NCBI GenBank assembly: GCA_027627225.1
Contig: CM051029.1
Span: 5,357,454-5,421,453 of the forward strand
Direction of reading: 5' to 3'
From: Congeria kusceri
Taxonomy: Eukaryota > Mollusca > Bivalvia > Myida > Dreissenidae
Length of the DNA: 64,000 nucleotides
A program made the translations under genes and the position numbers. Below, piece by piece: positions 24,991-34,702 of the stretch. How positions within the stretch are numbered: position 1 is the first letter of the stretch; each line of letters opens with the position of its first letter. The notes beneath the pieces are model-generated. The model saw nothing but the letters and a program-made list of their open reading frames with translations, searched no databases and was not told where the DNA came from.

Positions 24991-25228
24991 TATAATAATA
25001 ACAAGAAGTTATTATAAATATATGTTGTTATTTATAAAATACACTAATGTTTTTTAAATATGTAATTAAACATAAGCATACTATGACTACCAGATAAAGC
25101 ATAATTTCTGAAGTCATTTGTATGTTTTGAAATGAACAGTTAACCAATAATGAGTACATGTCCATTTAAGCTGCTATAAGACGTGGTACATTATCTAAGA
25201 TCTACCTATTTGTTTAACGGCTCGTTTC

Positions 25229-25358
25229 AGACGATATGACTGTGACAGCGTGCAGCAGCTTCAGGATATAGTCAACAAGTCATCGACTGTAAACGAGGCT
25301 GTCCGTTATCCGACATGGCGCTCGCGGGACTGGATGAGTTTCCTGTTAACAATGTTTA
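25229..25358 (+). CDS. unidentified internal exon, right-arm copy
   Basis: 'cgtttcag' acceptor, then 'RYDCDSVQQLQDIVNKSSTV', 'NEAVRYPTWRSRDWMSFLL' and 'TMFK', with a proper donor 'aag' then 'gtattaag'. It differs from the left-arm exon by a few substitutions and no frame change. Family unknown. Confidence 0.5.
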
Positions 25359-25650
25359 AGGTATTAAGGCAATACCCGGGATAAGGTTGGCTGCACGCTT
25401 CACCATTCTGTACAAAATCACGGGACAAATCGCACACGCACGCACACATACCAGAAATATAAGTATCTTTGTGAAATCAAAGTTATCTAGTGTCTAAAAT
25501 TATCTTTAAGCCCGTTCAAAATAAACATGTTTACTTTATAGGTTTAATTATCAGAACTTGTTTACACATAATTAGTTGTAAATGCATTTGATTGTATACC
25601 AGAACGACAGCTGACATGTATTAACCGTTGGTATTTACTTAATATGTTTC

Positions 25651-25806
25651 AGGAAATACCAGTACTTCAGGCTCTAATCATCGGCGCCTGGAATGGTTGT
25701 CTTTAAGAAAGCAAATGATCAGCCAGAGGAAGAGTTATGTGTCCTGAAACAGTCTCACAAGGAGATCCCCATGACCACCGCCCACATAATGATATTTAAC
25801 AAGTAA
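25651..25806 (+). CDS. unidentified terminal exon, right-arm copy
   Basis: 'atgtttcag' acceptor, then a frame reading 'KYQYFRL', a stop in this copy, 'SSAPGMVVFKKANDQPEEEL' and 'CVLKQSHKEIPMTTAHIMIF', ending in a stop. The early stop (Leu-stop where the left arm has Leu-Glu) suggests the right copy is broken, although the remaining 40 codons stay open. Confidence 0.45.
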
Positions 25807-26536
25807 CATATCCAATGACCGTACATATCACATATTGATTATTTATTACACGTTTCACGTGTATTATGTTCTTTACATTAAATTTAATTTGACATTTTTA
25901 TAGTTTTGTGACTGTCACGTTTGCATAATGGCAACGTCATGAAAGTCATATAATCCGATCGAAAATGAAACAACGTCAATGTCATTTTTGTGAATGGTGC
26001 ATGTACATGTTGTTGTCATAGCTACGTAAAACGAAAAGGCATAACAGTATTTTATACGCCATTAAATTCAATTGTGCAATAATTAACTATATAAATATAA
26101 GAAATGCTTTTTTGGTCATTAACGCAGGTTTTGTCGTGGAACGGCTCTGATATATATTTTAATTTTTATATTTAATTAGTTTATATTTTAATATGAATAT
26201 CTAGCAATAAAATATATATCATATATAAAAATAGGAACAATCAATTAATCAATTAAATATATTGCATATTCCAGGATTTCATATCTAAGCTTCTTGAGAT
26301 GTCTAAAATCTAAATTCTGAGGTGTCACTTTGAACTGGAGAAAAGAAACACCAGTTGCAGCTAAAGTAGAAAACTTCAAAGGGCAAGGCAGCATTTCGTT
26401 TGTTATATTAGTTTCTAACTAACGTTATAACTTATTGTGGAAAATATATTGTGTTTCACTAGCCCTAACGATACTGGATATTTTTGTATAATGTATGCAA
26501 TCTTGATAAAACGTTACACGTGATTTAAATAATAAC

Positions 26537-27074
26537 ATGCCCTGTCAGCTAAGTCTTTGTAAGCTTATTTTGATGAATCAGTTTGCTTTTTGTTTTATTT
26601 TGTTGTTTGATTATTATGCTTTGTTTTTTAAGACATATACTAAATTTACAGATCACTTGCAAAATTGCATAGCTCATACAATGAAGTTGATTTTTTGTAA
26701 TTCAGTCATTGTTGTACACAAAACACTTCTAAATTATGGTTGTTTTTTTAAGTGCTATAAGCAAGCTAGTGGATCTGTGAATGAGCAGATAGTTCCCAGT
26801 GCAAGACATCATTAGAATTCATGTTACTGGTCATGGTGGAGAAAGCAAAACTGCGGATTTACACATTTTAGTGGGAGCAGGCTTCATACAGATCCTTGAA
26901 AGTGCTCGCATTTCAAGCTGCTTCTTCAAACTTGCTCAGAAGTGTACGAGAATGCTTAAATATGCGTGTTTTCACCGGGAGAATATAAAAAAGTGCTTCA
27001 ACCTGCTTATTTTGGGATCAAAAGTGGTTAAGTGTGTTGCGAAACGAAATGAATTGATGAAACACGTTTTGTGA
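26537..27074 (+). other. open segments of unknown meaning in the outer right arm
   Basis: Two overlapping open stretches, ending at 26815 and 27074. The second contains 'DLHILVGAGFIQILESARIS' and 'CFFKLAQKC'. The mirrored left-arm sequence (18900-19150, minus strand) keeps the first ~50 codons of the second frame but then shifts. Half-conserved openness is weak evidence. I see no splice context or family. Confidence 0.25.
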
Positions 27075-27239
27075 ATACATCATAATTTTGAATAATATGA
27101 ATATAGTGCTACATAGTTTACGGGCAAAATAATCTAAATAGTATATCAAAAAACAACATGTGTTGCGTGGAATTGTAAATGTCTGTAAATTTTACCGTTA
27201 TTGACCGCCATATGACAGGCGAGGGTAATGTCAATTCTT

Positions 27240-28030
27240 TATTTCTAATCTTTAGAGCGGTACAATAAGTGTAATATAGGTACAATGATAAATTAATTAT
27301 ATATAAAATACTAATATATAATTAAATATAAACATTATAATTGATAATGACGGGTATTACATTATCATTTTAAGACGTACAAAATATATATATTTAATGA
27401 TGTAGGTATAATTATTAAATGTATACATTTAACCAGTTTTAAATAAACTATTCCTAGTTATATTTTAAAAAATAATACACTTAAATTAACCTGAAACGTT
27501 ATGTCTATTATTAATTTATAATATTTACATCTGTACACAAAGTGTGATAAAAGAGTAATGATAGAAATATGATCAGCAGATGCTAAGTCATGCTTGACAC
27601 GTTAATAACAAAGATGATTAGCATTGGTGAATGGTGATTTGATTTCAATACAATTTATTGACAGTTGTCATTCAAGATGTGATATGCGTATGTGTTAGTG
27701 TTGTAATTTGAAATATTATCTATTTCAGTCCAAATTTGCGAGCTATCGGTGTGTGCGTAATTGCTTTCATTATATACCTCTTTACAATCTTAACAAAATA
27801 CATGCTGTATCAATCGGTGAAATACATGTCACAGAAACAAAATCCCGTATTATGCTACTCGCTATTTTTCCAATCCCGTATTACCATACTAGCCGGACTT
27901 CTTTTGAATGACGTCATCATAGAGTTATGTAAACAAATGTTATTTATACTACAATAATTAGTCATTATTGTAGTTTTTAAACAAATAAAATAAGGTAAAT
28001 GCACATTTGAAGTTTATGTGGTATATCATA
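27240..28030. other. no recognisable gene
   Basis: AT-rich sequence outside the inverted repeat. Short open frames at 27708-27957 lack motifs. Confidence 0.35.
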
Positions 28031-28032
28031 AA

Positions 28033-28196
28033 ATGAATATTACGCTAGTCAATTGTTCCAAGAGTATGTTTTTTTTAGTCTTGTGGCTTGCGTTATTTCG
28101 TATCACACTCGAGGCTCCACCTCTCGTGTGGTACATCATCACACAAGCCACTCGACTAATACATACTCTTGAACAACTGACTAGCATAATATTTCG
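28033..28196. mobile_element. 164-bp foldback element (MITE-like)
   Basis: The two halves are inverted copies: 'aatattacgctagtcaattg', then 'ttccaagagtatg' and 'cttgtggcttgcg' on the left, pairing with 'cacaagccactcgactaat', 'acatactcttgaacaactga' and 'ctagcataatatt' on the right. A small inner palindrome, 'cacactcgaggctccacctctcgtgtg', sits at the centre (28104-28130). No coding capacity. The structure is that of a short non-autonomous inverted-repeat element. Confidence 0.85.
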
Positions 28197-28199
28197 TAT

Positions 28200-29055
28200 A
28201 TATTTAATATATCTGATTATTTATGCTTTATTAAATACTTAATTGTGTGACATGAGTTTTTAATTTTGTAATTCTGAATAATTTATATTTCAGTCTAATG
28301 TTTAGAGCTTTCGTTGTATTTATGTAAAAGCCTATATATAATATGTTCATGTTTATTGTTGCTTTATTAAGTGAATACAGGATGTTTTTTATTGTAATAT
28401 TTAATTTTAATCATGCGTATCGGAATGCACCTCATTTTCGTTTCATGTAATAGGCTAGTGTAATACTCAAGTGTCTTCACTTCAAGCTGCATATTTTTGG
28501 ATTAGAGGATTCGGGAGGTGCTGAAGGCTCATTAACACTGATCTAGAGCCATGTGTCCTCATACGTCCACCTGGCATTAAAATTTAAATTATACAGAAAA
28601 ACTAAAGAAACAAATATAATGACCAGTATGCTGCGTATCCCGCTCGCAGTTACGTGAATCGCTCATTATCACTGATTCATGTATGGAGTGCCCCTGAAGA
28701 TATATGAGCACTTCTCTGGATTGGTGGTAATGGATAAATCTCACAAATATTGCAGCTGCGTTGAACAAACTTAATGCATCACTATGTGCACTTTTATGCG
28801 ATTTTAATATATTGCTCTTTCATTTCTTTTTCATTAATAGTGTTGCAGTGGATGGGGGACGTTTTTGATAGCCACAAAGGTTGATACATGAGTATGTGTA
28901 TATGAGATAATCACGACATGATCTATATACTTGTGTTAGTATAATTTTAGTACCTGATAGTGTGTGCTTTAGACGACAGCAGTTATTCCAACAGTTTTCG
29001 TACGAAGATGGTTATGCGGCAGTCTTCATCGGAAAGCAGTTGGGTAAAATTTTCA
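28200..29055. other. no recognisable gene
   Basis: AT-rich with no convincing exon or repeat edge. Confidence 0.35.
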
Positions 29056-29059
29056 GACT

Positions 29060-29400
29060 GTAAGTTGACATGTGTATGCCAGTTGGCAATTTGGAAAGTC
29101 AGTTGGATAGTTTGATGTGTTGGCCAGTGGGCCAGAATGAGAAGCCATTTGGCTGGTTGGTCAATTGACATGTGTATGCCATTTGGAAAGCCAGTTGGCT
29201 AGTTTAAAGTGTAGGCCAGTTGGCCAGAATGAGAAGCCAGTTGGCTGGTTTGTCAGTTGACATGTGTAGGCCATTTGACCAGTTGGCCATTGGAAAGCCA
29301 GTGGGCTAGTTTGTTAATGACATGTAAAGGCCAGTTGACCAGTTGGCCATTTGGAAAGCTATTTGGCTAGTTTGATGTGTTAGCCAGTTGGCTAAACCAT
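29060..29400 (+). repeat. imperfect minisatellite rich in 'gccagttggc'
   Basis: Higher-order units beginning 'gacatgtgta.gcca' start near 29068, 29167, 29258 and 29319 ('gacatgtaaaggcca'). Each contains 'ttggaaagccagttggctagttt' and 'ggccagttggccagaatgagaagcc' blocks. Units are about 60-100 bp and diverged. The inner palindrome 'ggccagttggcc' recurs through the array. Confidence 0.85.
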
Positions 29401-29577
29401 CATTGGACAGTTTGTTATTTTTAGTTGAATACTTTGACAGGCGTTAAGACGATTTAAGGAAAGGTTATACATTTTATTTTATACCATTAATTTATTCTCT
29501 CTTTGTTTATTCGAAAATGCTGTCAAAACAAATATCCATTGCTATTTGTGCTTTGTTTTAATATTGACATGAATACA

Positions 29578-29695
29578 GATTGATGATGGTGATGATGATG
29601 ATGGTGATGCCAACTATGGTGATGATTATGGTGACCGTGATGGTGATCGTGATGTTGATGAGATTATCATAAGTATTATGTGATGATGATGCTGA
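29578..29695 (+). repeat. imperfect (GAT)n tract
   Basis: 'gatgatggtgatgatgatgatggtgatgcc', then a run of 'gatggtgatcgtgatgttgatgag'. Simple triplet repeat with substitutions. No further content. Confidence 0.9.
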
Positions 29696-29910
29696 TAATT
29701 GTGATGTATTTGCAAGTCTTTTTGATAGTTCTATTTCTCAGTATTTTAAGAATAGAGAATAATAAATTTACTCACGAAATGAGTGAGTAAACACAATTCC
29801 ATCATTACATAGCCCAACTAATTTGAACACAGGCTGTACACTAGTGTGTATTTTATTTGTTTTTAGATCTTGATTTCAACTTTTCAATCATTTCTCGTTT
29901 CTGAGGTGGC

Positions 29911-31234
29911 TCAACAGGTGCTATCGATTTTATAATCTGCGGGGGTCTGATTCAGCCAAGCCCAACACAGAAGAAAGAGGTGTTTAGCAGCTAGCCTCAG
30001 TTGAAGCACAGTCCTGATACCGGCCATGTGGGGATAGGTCTTCTGCTGCTTGACTGGCCTCACAGACCACCTGGCACTCTTTTTGTCGAATGTCTGACCA
30101 AATCTGAAAATCAAACATCATTGTGTCATCAATTTTGGGGTGTAGTTATTGAAACAGTGTGTGTCCACATATAATACTTTTAAAATATTTAAACTTTTAC
30201 ATACTGTGCACTGCCTTTATTCTGTGTTTGTTTCAATTTCATTAAAACAGTGCTTTATAAGCAAATTGATATATATATGAACAATTCCTAGGCCTCAATT
30301 GTATAATTCAAATACTAAAAATAAGGTGCACTTTTAGCCTGACAGTCCTGAATGACTCAATCAGTTATTCGCATTAAGTCTCGCTTTAAAACCAGTGTAC
30401 ATGATGTTGACACAACTGTATCAGTAATTGTTCCTTTAGCTAAAATGCTCACTTGAAAACTGCCAACCTACCCTGCTGAGTCATCTTTGTTCATCTTCTG
30501 CTCTCTTTGCAAGTGGTTATTGTGGTCTAAGGCAGCAATAATGTTCCTTGCGCGGTATACTGGTGACGTGTACGAGAACCGTTTTGCCGCATACATGAGT
30601 ATCAGACTGTTGAACGTTTCCAACTCAGCAGTACTATTTTAAGGACAACAGAACAATACAGAGTAATACAATTACACTGATACACAATAACAACTTGATA
30701 ATCAGATGTTTACATATATTATAACACTATGAATTACCAAAAACTTTTTAAAACTGATTAATTGGTTTCATATCTTGAACAGACTCAGTGGTACTGGCTT
30801 TAGGCCCAATCACACACCGTTACACTGACATTACCATATTACCCTAGTACTTAATGTGGTAACAGCACAACCAGTATTCCAGACTAAGAGTGCAAATTAC
30901 AAACAAAATGTTGGGTGTGTTTTCAATGAAGAAAAGAAATAAACGTATAATCCAAATTTGACAACTAAATTGCTTATGCCATACAGCCAGAGCGCTGTAT
31001 CCATAATTTCAATCTTACATTTACCTAGCATTCAGATAGTATGGTTTGTTGTTAAGGAATCTTCTATCACCAACTTTCTCCCCTAAAGCGTCATGTGGAA
31101 CACTGCCCTTTTCCATTCACTCCAGTTCTCTTTAATCTGGCAAGGGACCATGGGAACATTCACAGGAAACTCCGCCAGTCCAACACCCAGCTGTGCTCAT
31201 TCGCCACATTATGTAGTAGTCCAAACCAGAGTCC
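29911..31234 (-). pseudogene. three-exon remnant of an uncharacterised metazoan protein family
   Basis: Exons on the minus strand: 31234-31025, 30633-30472 and 30103-29911. Exon 1 reads 'LLHNVANEHSWVLD', then, one frame over, 'CECSHGPLPD', TAA (31132-31134), TGA (31117-31119), and 'MEKGSVPHDALGEKVGDR'. Exon 2 reads 'LETFNSLILMYAAKRFSY' and 'ARNIIAALDHNNHLQREQ'. Exon 3 reads 'FDKKSARWSVRPVKQQKTY', then a stop after 'YKIDSTC'. AG acceptors and GT donors are intact, and phases join correctly (exon 1 leaves two bases, exon 2 leaves two). From memory these motifs belong to a widespread invertebrate and fish family of unknown function. The stops and frameshift in exon 1 mark a pseudogene. Confidence 0.7.
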
Positions 31235-31420
31235 CTAAAAATATATACAACAATGCAATAATACTTAACATCATTGATAAAATACAACATATCAAATGGT
31301 GCACTTGAGCTGGTCATTAAGAACAAATATGTCTTAACATTGAATTCATGTGATTTTTTAAGGTAAAGTCTCTATTAGGTCTGCATGCTAGTTGTTAACA
31401 AATAACGGACAAATGTCCAC

Positions 31421-31771
31421 CTATAACAATCCCCCAGAGAATACTTTGTTCTCAGGTGGGCCGAAAATGAATTCAACAATTCCTACTCTTTGAACTGAGC
31501 CAGTATTATTTCGTTGCCAACTGATGCTACCTTTCCGTCTATTGCCCTTCCAAAGATGTGTACTTCCCTTAGTGAAGTAAAGTATAAAGGTCCCATCTGT
31601 CGGGCATGGTGAGGTATGGAAACGTTTTGGAAGAAACAAAATGTGTAGTGGTTTGTTTTTTTCTGCTGGACAAAGATGTGATGTTTCTTTTGCTTTTTCA
31701 ATTAGGCTGAAAATATGATTTTGTATTTCTTCAGTGGTAGCGCGTTTGTCTTCTTCTAGTATAGAGGACAT
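31421..31771 (-). other. open segment upstream of the 29.9-31.2 kb remnant, unidentified
   Basis: A 116-codon minus-strand frame starting 'MSSILEEDKRATTEEIQNHI'. A second frame over the same bases reads 'GPLYFTSLREVHIFGRAIDG' and 'KVASVGNEIILAQFKE', which looks more protein-like toward its 3' end. That implies a frame change near 31590. It lies about 190 bp upstream of the first recognised exon of the 29.9-31.2 kb remnant, on the same strand. I cannot name it. Confidence 0.3.
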
Positions 31772-31799
31772 TATTGTCTGTCTTAGCTTCTCACGTGTG

Positions 31800-32680
31800 G
31801 CACACCTAGCATCTCTGGGTGAAGTAACCTTTATGTGTTGGATGCTCGCATTCCATATTGACTGGAATGCACTCTTATCAACAAAACGCTAACCAGCTTC
31901 TTGGCAGCTTGATTTGTACAGCTTATGTATGTTCATTTTCGTTGAACCGCTGTGAAGATAGATCCGTGAAGTGTCATATCTCCCACGCGGAGCTCCAAGC
32001 TGTGCAATTCCAAATTAGTCTGCATTACTACAGATGCATTGGACCAGACGCTCAACAACCGTAAAGCCAAGAGCGTGTCCTGGTTTCCTTCCAGTATTTC
32101 CGTATTGGCGCGGTCCAGGACCGGTCATATTCATTGACTGTCTTATTTATTGTAAGGCCCATCGGCCAATGTCAAAATTAAACTGAAATGTGGTTGCACA
32201 CACTTCATGTCCATGGAAGGTGTGTTTGCCACGGATTCGCGTCCGCTTTTACCCATGCTTTGTACAGTCTGTCTTAGGACATTTGGCCGAACACCTCTTT
32301 ACATATATTTCTTGTTCTTCTTTCGTCATTTCCCGCTTATCGAGAATGTGAGTTCTTATTTCGGAGGCGTCAAATTTCTCATGATAGTTCCTCGTATATC
32401 CACAGCCCGTTTCTTGCAAACGTCTAATTATATATTCCTGTTAAAACACATTCCCGTCATCATAGTCACAATTTTAAAAGAGGGTCACCCAACGAGCATT
32501 ACTTTGATGTTTGGTGAAAATCTTCTCATTGGCTTAGGAGGACATGTTCTTTAAATGAAAATGTTTACACGCGACTCACGACACAAGACGCACGAAGCAC
32601 GACACACGACGCACGACGGACAAAAGGCGATCTTTAAAGCTCACAATGAGCACGTTGTGCTCAGGTGAGCTAATAAAACC
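31800..32680 (+). repeat. interspersed repeat ending in 'cacgttgtgctcaggtgagcta'
   Basis: The right end (32565-32672) is a run of 'gacgcacgaagcacgacacacgacgcacgacggacaaaagg', then 'agctcacaatgagcacgttg' and 'tgctcaggtgagcta'. This terminus is one I associate with abundant bivalve repeats. The left limit is uncertain. Sequence from about 31860 is unusually GC-balanced for the window, and the frame at 32207-32554 has no motif, so I treat the whole stretch as repeat. Confidence 0.55.
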
Positions 32681-32699
32681 CAATTATATAGCAATTAAA

Positions 32700-32870
32700 T
32701 TAATGTTAAAAAGCATAAGAATATCAACTTATTATTCACTCGTGATTATGGAAAATAAATTTTTTCACTCGTGGCTGCGCCGCTCATGAAATAAAAACGT
32801 TCCTGATCACTCGTGAATTAAAATCGACATTCTAGCAAAACAAAAAAATATCCTATATCGTCAATTCCCC
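32700..32870 (+). repeat. foldback-type repeat with 'cactcgtg' motifs, copy 1 of 3
   Basis: Contains 'cactcgtgattatg', 'cactcgtggctgcgccgctcatgaa' and 'cactcgtgaatt', then 'aaaaaaatatcctatat'. The reverse-complement order ('atataggatatttttt..gagcggcgcagccacgagtg') resembles 58500-58640 and more distantly 54655-54830. Confidence 0.5.
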
Positions 32871-33409
32871 TAAATTCGCGACTACCATTGATTCGCGGAT
32901 GTTGTTTTCTTATTCCCAAAACACCAGGAAGTAACATTTTGTGTTTTTGAATAAAAATACAAACCGGAAATAGTTGTTTTCGTCCGATGTTGTAGTAGAA
33001 CTTCCATATATGGGACATGATTCTGCAGTGTGTCGTAACTAAGGCCGAGCACAGTTTTCTGAGTGTTTTTCAGTACCTTAATTTTAAGTGAATTTTAACC
33101 TTTTTCATAGTATTATGGTTACACAAGAGGCATTTAGGAAATTGTACAGGCTCTATCCACCTACAAATTAAAAATACACAATACAATAATATACTGCAAA
33201 CAAAATGAAAACAGTAATTGATTATGTTTTCTTGCTTAAACTTAATCATCCTGGATTTTATAATCAATAAGCCACCTTAAAAGAAATAATCAATTTGCCT
33301 AAAATCGTTTTTCCCCACTTAAATGTGCTTTTGTGATAAGGAAGAATTACATTTCAGATTTATTTTTTAAAATAAAATTCACTGTTGAATACGATAATCC
33401 AAACTTGTT

Positions 33410-33805
33410 ACTATAACGAGCATCAGTGTATTCCGTAGTATAAACACGGTCATGTAACGTGTTAATGTGTATCAATACGTTACTGCTGATATTTAATTAA
33501 AGAATAAACATACACCCATAACACAAACGGAGGCCTGTTATAGTTTTGTTTCCTTAAATGCAATATATGTCATGCGATAATGTTAAGTGCTTACTATCAC
33601 GATTCGCGTCACGATTAAAATCGTGGTCTTAATCGTGGACCAATCATTGTAATCCTATCATATCTTGTCAGTTGTGGCAATCGTGTTAGTCGTAGAAAAA
33701 ATGTAAAAGAATCAAAAATAATCTACGATTAACACGATCAACTGCAATCAATAGTCCATCTGGATCATCGTATCATATCTTTTCATATCGTAACAAAGCT
33801 CGACA
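33410..33805 (+). repeat. 396-bp inverted duplicate, copy A
   Basis: Reverse complement of 60388-60783 with no gaps and about five mismatches counted by eye. It begins 'actataacgagcatcagtg' and ends 'cgtaacaaagctcgaca'. It contains several 'cacgatt'/'aatcgtg' motifs. It lies just downstream of the 3' end of the minus-strand Ig gene. Non-coding. Confidence 0.95.
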
Positions 33806-34010
33806 ACTACTACTACTACTACTACTACAACTACCACTACTGCTCTTACTACTACTACTGCTACCACATCAACAACAACAACTACTACTACTATTACTAT
33901 TACTACTGCTACGACTACTACTACTACTACTACTACTTCTACTACTACTACTACCACAACGACGACGACGATAACTAGTACTACTTCTAAAACTAGTATA
34001 ACAACACAAC
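33806..34010 (+). repeat. (CTA)n-type microsatellite
   Basis: 'actactactactactac' with 'acaacaac', 'gacgacgacgat' and 'actagtactac' interruptions, starting directly at the right edge of the 396-bp duplicate. The poly-Val frame on the minus strand is the triplet repeat, not a protein. Confidence 0.9.
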
Positions 34011-34443
34011 TACTACTGATACTTATATTGCTATTACTACTTTACGAACATACATTGTACCGCTAATGGAGACACATATTCGTATAGGCTCTGTGTTGGA
34101 CATACTGCTTGTTTAATTATTACGTTTCGTTTATTTGATTTTTAGTATTCATTTATTACAACCAATATTGAATGTACGTGTCGCGCATTAATTGTTTATT
34201 GTATGTATAAAAAACACTGCTTAATTAACACTCCAGGCTTCCATTTATCTTTCATGTAGAAAAAAAACATGCACACCAACAATTTGGCAGTTTCCATCAA
34301 TGTTGACCAACGTTATGAATGTTAGATATTTGTCTTTAATATCATAAATCAATACGTCTGTGTTATTTATTTTAGGTGCGGCACACAAACAGAGGACTTC
34401 AAGTTGGTATCAAATATAACCAAATTTACAAGAAGCTGTGGAT

Positions 34444-34702
34444 TTATGATAATTTCAAATTTTCATATTCCGTATCAGTCGTCGGTGATGATGATGATCT
34501 GACAACATCATTCTCTGTACCGTCTGTTTTACCGTACTGTGTGTTGGCTGATGAAAGACTTGTGTACTCATGGAAAGTGGTCACTCCAATAGCTTCATAT
34601 TTATTTTCTAGACTGGAATCTGCAAACAAATACTCATCTTGAAACCCGAGACACAGTAATGTGAGGAGGTTCAAACTCGGACAATCGTTAAGCAATACTG
34701 TT
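34444..34702 (-). CDS. terminal cytoplasmic exon 12, tyrosine-rich
   Basis: Ends at TAA 34446-34444. Open frame: 'QDEYLFADSSLENKYEAIG', 'TTFHEYTSLSSANTQYG', 'SSSSPTTDTEYENLKLS'. Five tyrosines in short SH2-type contexts, including YTSL, YEAI and YENL (TEYENL is ITIM-like with Thr at -2). The start is uncertain. Phase 2 from exon 11 is met by the acceptor 'gtacaag' at 34703; 'tttcaag' (34637) or 'tttgcag' (34619) would need phase 1, hence an extra exon in between. Confidence 0.65.

Larger units (their letters stand above)
23687..27233 (-). repeat. large inverted repeat, right arm
   Basis: This is the reverse-complement copy of 18668-22127, joined at its inner end (23687-23742) to an inverted copy of 23374-23431 ('ttaggtccacttttaaaactg..' against '..cagttttaaaagtggacctaa'). 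Relative to the left side, the right arm skips about 1.25 kb (22127-23374), exactly the part that carries exons 2 and 3 of the P2X7-like gene. The 255-bp centre, 23432-23686, is single-copy. This geometry suggests one fold-back duplication event followed by a deletion in the right arm, or an insertion in the left. Confidence 0.95.

Noticed and set aside
33748..33957. Poly-Val open frame
   Set aside because: Pure (CTA)n triplet artefact.
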